In this document: positions 5,206 through 6,583 of the stretch, piece by piece
Position numbering within the stretch: the first letter of the stretch is position 1
Layout: each line of letters starts with the position of its first letter
Assembly: GCA_041645555.1 (NCBI GenBank)
Contig: JBAZPX010000026.1
Span: 1 to 6,583, forward strand
Origin: JAQTRU01 sp041645555
GTDB lineage: Bacteria > Patescibacteriota > Patescibacteriia > Patescibacteriales > JAQTRU01
Reading direction: 5' to 3'
Length of the DNA: 6,583 bases
Notes under the pieces: model-generated
Seen by the model: only the letters and a program-made list of their open reading frames with translations
The model's database searches: none
Told to the model about the DNA's origin: nothing
Made by a program: the position numbers and the translations under genes

Positions 5206-5266
5206 AGATTTTAGATTTTAGATTAACGACCTTGCCTACCGGCAGGCAGGTTGACGATTTTAGATT
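5206..5266. repeat. Heptamer repeat interrupted by a GC palindrome
   Basis: AGATTTT is repeated in tandem at 5206-5224 (2.7 units), and GATTTTAGATT recurs at 5256-5266. Between them, 5229-5251 is a GC-rich near-palindrome: ACC-TGCCT pairs with AGGCA-GGT with one bulged T. ACGA occurs directly on both sides (5226-5229 and 5254-5257), which could be a short target duplication. This looks like a small interspersed palindrome sitting in a low-complexity repeat downstream of tRNA-Leu. Confidence 0.75.
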
Positions 5267-5304
5267 GGGAGATTTGGTGTTTTTACGATGAATATCACTC
5301 GAGG

Positions 5305-5334
5305 CAGTCCCACTAAAAGCGGACTGTTTTTTTT
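5305..5334 (+). terminator. Rho-independent terminator after tRNA-Leu
   Basis: CAGTCC (5305-5310) pairs with GGACTG (5321-5326) over a 10-base loop and is followed by eight T (5327-5334). It ends the tRNA-Leu transcript and lies just before the pheA promoter. A 17-codon frame from ATG 5288 runs through it and ends L-F-F-L-F, but the Phe codons are simply the T run. Confidence 0.85.
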
Positions 5335-5344
5335 GTTTTAATCC

Positions 5345-5371
5345 TTGCTTTTTTATTCGATTTGGTATAAT
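5345..5371 (+). promoter_or_regulatory. Likely pheA promoter (extended -10)
   Basis: TGGTATAAT (5363-5371) is a perfect TATAAT with TGn extension. A weak -35, TTGCTT at 5345-5350, is 15 bases upstream. It follows directly on the terminator at 5305-5334. A start near 5378 gives a leader of about 120 bases before the chosen pheA start. Confidence 0.6.
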
Positions 5372-5377
5372 TTGCGA

Positions 5378-5496
5378 TAAAGGAGGTCAAGCTAATAATT
5401 TAATTTAATTCGTACCTTTCGTACCTTGAAAACAAAAAGCTAAAAAGGCCATTATATATGCATTTCAATCATGCTTTGACAGGAAGGGAGCGAACT
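5378..5496 (+). promoter_or_regulatory. pheA leader with an orphan Shine-Dalgarno and a CGTACCTT repeat
   Basis: The leader begins with AAAGGAGGT (5379-5387), the strongest Shine-Dalgarno-like sequence in the window, yet no ATG, GTG or TTG follows at usable distance. Further on, CGTACCTT occurs twice (5411-5418 and 5420-5427). Its ACCTT(T) parts are complementary to AAAGG or AGGT in the orphan site, so alternative hairpins are possible. The real pheA ribosome site is GGAAGGGAG at 5482-5490. I do not recognise a known riboswitch or T-box here. Confidence 0.4.
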
Positions 5497-6360
5497 ATGA
5501 AAAAGGAAAGATTGGCATTTCTTGGGCCAGAATACACTTTCGGCCACATTGCTGCCATCGGGGTAGCCAAGCGTTTCCTACCCAATGGTTTTACTGGCCA
5601 CTTGTGCAAAACTAATTCTGCGATCATCGAAACGGTTGCAAGTAAACAGTTAAATTGGGGGGTGGTACCTGTTTTTAACAGTCTTGCCGATGTGGTCATT
5701 CCTTCGCTAGATGCCATTTGTAAAACTTGGCAGAATGGCAAACCCATATATTTCTACGGAGAAATTATCCTACTAATAAAACATCACCTCATCGGCTTAC
5801 CTAGTGTTGATTTGAGGAAGATAAAGAAAATAATGTCTCATCCTCATGCTTTCAGTCAGTGCGAGCAGTTCCTTCGTGAGATGGAGCCATTTGTTCGTCA
5901 AGAAACTACTAGCACTGCTGAGGGAGTCCGCCTGGTAGCCGAAGAAAAAAACCCGACCACCGCGGCGATCGGCTCACAAGCCGCTGCCGAAGCCTATGGC
6001 CTAACAATCTTGGTTGAAGGAATCCACAGTGATCCCTCCAATATGACCCGGTTTATGTTAATCTCTAATAAAGGAGACCACGAACTGACCGGAAACGATT
6101 CTACGTGGATTACCTTCACGTGTGCAAATACTCCCGGATCCCTTTGGAAGACAATTGCACCTCTGGCAGAAGCGGGCATTAATATGCACGCAATCCACAG
6201 CCGGGCCACTGGTCCAAACAGTTTTCGTTTCTCTATCGGCTTTGATGGTCACCGTCAGGATCCCGTGGTCAAGGATGTACTATCAGCTATGGCTGCTTGT
6301 ACCCAAACTTTATTTATCCTTGGGTCTTACCCTAAGGATGTCACAGGAGGGAAATTCTGA
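5497..6360 (+). CDS. pheA: Prephenate dehydratase with ACT domain
   Basis: Prephenate dehydratase converts prephenate to phenylpyruvate, water and CO2, the committed step to phenylalanine. The frame is open from ATG 5458, but I choose ATG 5497: GGAAGGGAG ends 6 bases before it and the product then begins like the family (MKKERLAFLGPE). That gives 287 residues, usual for a monofunctional enzyme without chorismate mutase. In this numbering the catalytic domain shows GPEYTF (10-15), PVFNS (58-62), SHPHAFSQC (114-122), TTSTAEG (137-143), AAIGS (156-160) and NMTRF (182-186, the TRF catalytic signature). A C-terminal ACT domain (about 203-280) ends in LGSYP (275-279). Departures from consensus: PIENS is PVFNS, GxTFS is YTFG, the Phe-binding GALx is GSLW (214-217) and ESRP is HSRA (234-237). 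GC is about 47% by hand count, only slightly above tsaD. It is single, with its own promoter and terminator. Confidence 0.92.
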   Translation: MKKERLAFLGPEYTFGHIAAIGVAKRFLPNGFTGHLCKTNSAIIETVASKQLNWGVVPVFNSLADVVIPSLDAICKTWQNGKPIYFYGEIILLIKHHLIGLPSVDLRKIKKIMSHPHAFSQCEQFLREMEPFVRQETTSTAEGVRLVAEEKNPTTAAIGSQAAAEAYGLTILVEGIHSDPSNMTRFMLISNKGDHELTGNDSTWITFTCANTPGSLWKTIAPLAEAGINMHAIHSRATGPNSFRFSIGFDGHRQDPVVKDVLSAMAACTQTLFILGSYPKDVTGGKF

Positions 6361-6371
6361 TATTTAAGTCT

Positions 6372-6414
6372 GCCCGCTATGTCTTCTGACCTCTAGCGGG
6401 CCTTTTATTTTTTT
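6372..6414 (+). terminator. Rho-independent terminator of pheA
   Basis: GCCCGCTA (6372-6379) pairs perfectly with TAGCGGGC (6394-6401) over a 14-base loop, followed by CTTTTATTTTTTT (6402-6414). It starts 12 bases after the pheA stop. Confidence 0.9.
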
Positions 6415-6437
6415 GATAAAGAATTTGTTGCCCATAC

Positions 6438-6474
6438 TTTACTAAAGCTTTGTGGGGTAAAGCAAAGCAGTAAA
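6438..6474. other. Bulged stem-loop downstream of pheA
   Basis: TTTACT (6438-6443) pairs with AGTAAA (6469-6474) and GCTTTG (6447-6452) with CAAAGC (6463-6468), leaving AAA bulged on one side and a 10-base loop. Five T follow (6475-6479), so it could be a weak second terminator. It also lies about 40 bases upstream of the next promoter, where a dyad could bind a regulator. Confidence 0.5.
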
Positions 6475-6516
6475 TTTTTAAAGTCCATCTTTTCTAAAGC
6501 GATTTTGACCTATAGT

Positions 6517-6545
6517 TTGACAAAAAAATGTAAATATGATACTAT
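6517..6545 (+). promoter_or_regulatory. Strong sigma70-type promoter leaving the window
   Basis: A perfect TTGACA (6517-6522) lies 17 bases before TACTAT (6540-6545), which also has a TGA extension (6537-6539). Transcription would start near 6552. An ATG at 6563 opens the next frame, but only seven codons fall inside the window, so what is transcribed cannot be told. GGGGGTGAG at 6564-6572 could instead be a ribosome site for a start just past the edge. Confidence 0.7.
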
Positions 6546-6583
6546 ATAGTTATCATTATCTCATGGGGGTGAGCGTTTTTTCC

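Noticed and set aside
5288..5341. Possible Phe leader peptide (MNITRGSPTKSGLFFLF) upstream of pheA, as in pheL attenuation
   Set aside because: The Phe codons are the T run of the terminator itself, placed after the hairpin, not before it. There is no ribosome site, and the pheA promoter lies downstream of this terminator.
5379..5436. Fragment of an rRNA operon, suggested by AAAGGAGGT and GTACCTTGAAAAC
   Set aside because: The similarity is limited to short strings. No 16S or 23S sequence lies on either side.
5458..5496. Upstream in-frame ATG as the pheA start
   Set aside because: The 13 extra residues do not look like the family N-terminus. The ATG at 5497 has a well-placed GGAAGGGAG site.
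5497..6360. Horizontal acquisition of pheA from base composition
   Set aside because: My hand count gives about 47% GC against about 44% for part of tsaD, too small a difference to support transfer.
6563..6583. Start of a new coding gene at ATG 6563
   Set aside because: Only seven codons lie in the window, so the frame cannot be judged.

Overview
The window looks like a piece of a chromosome from a small-genome bacterium, most likely of the Candidate Phyla Radiation (Patescibacteria, Parcubacteria-like). This is inference. It rests on short compact genes, almost no Shine-Dalgarno sequences in front of most starts, tRNA genes without an encoded CCA, moderate GC (about 44% in the part of tsaD I counted, about 47% in pheA), and many AT-rich short-period repeats both between and inside genes. 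All long frames read with the standard code.

Layout. Positions 1-350 hold two identical 127-base direct repeats separated by 96 bases of GC-rich hairpin-forming DNA. The second copy runs into a minus-strand tRNA-Glu(UUC) at 335-406, and the repeat includes that tRNA's last 16 bases and its terminator. Diverging from it is a plus-strand pair: tsaD (tRNA t6A synthesis, 502-1599) and a small DksA/TraR-type zinc-finger gene (1607-1933). A bidirectional terminator at 1947-1978 separates this pair from the convergent minus-strand ppsA (PEP synthase, 1993-4380). Behind ppsA on the same strand, across a long inverted repeat, is a 109-residue three-helix membrane protein of the DUF4870/Tic20-like type (4499-4828). 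From about 4830 to 5500 there is no long gene. That stretch carries a degenerate 10-base repeat, a GC-rich palindrome, promoters, tRNA-Leu(UAG) at 5111-5192, another palindrome in a heptamer repeat, a terminator and the leader of pheA. The right end has pheA (prephenate dehydratase with ACT domain, 5497-6360), its terminator, and a good promoter at 6517-6545 firing out of the window.

The genes do not form one pathway. tsaD, the two tRNAs and the DksA-like protein belong to translation and its control. ppsA (pyruvate to PEP) and pheA (prephenate to phenylpyruvate) are central and aromatic metabolism. PEP is a precursor of the shikimate pathway, but no regulatory or operon link is visible.

The most unusual signals are at DNA level. 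tsaD, normally a universally conserved gene, contains two in-frame insertions built from simple repeats, one bounded by a perfect 12-bp palindrome. The tRNA-Glu 3' end is duplicated in a 223-base periodic arrangement that may continue beyond the left edge. The pheA product departs from the family consensus in both catalytic-domain and Phe-binding motifs. I found no clear new multi-gene system.
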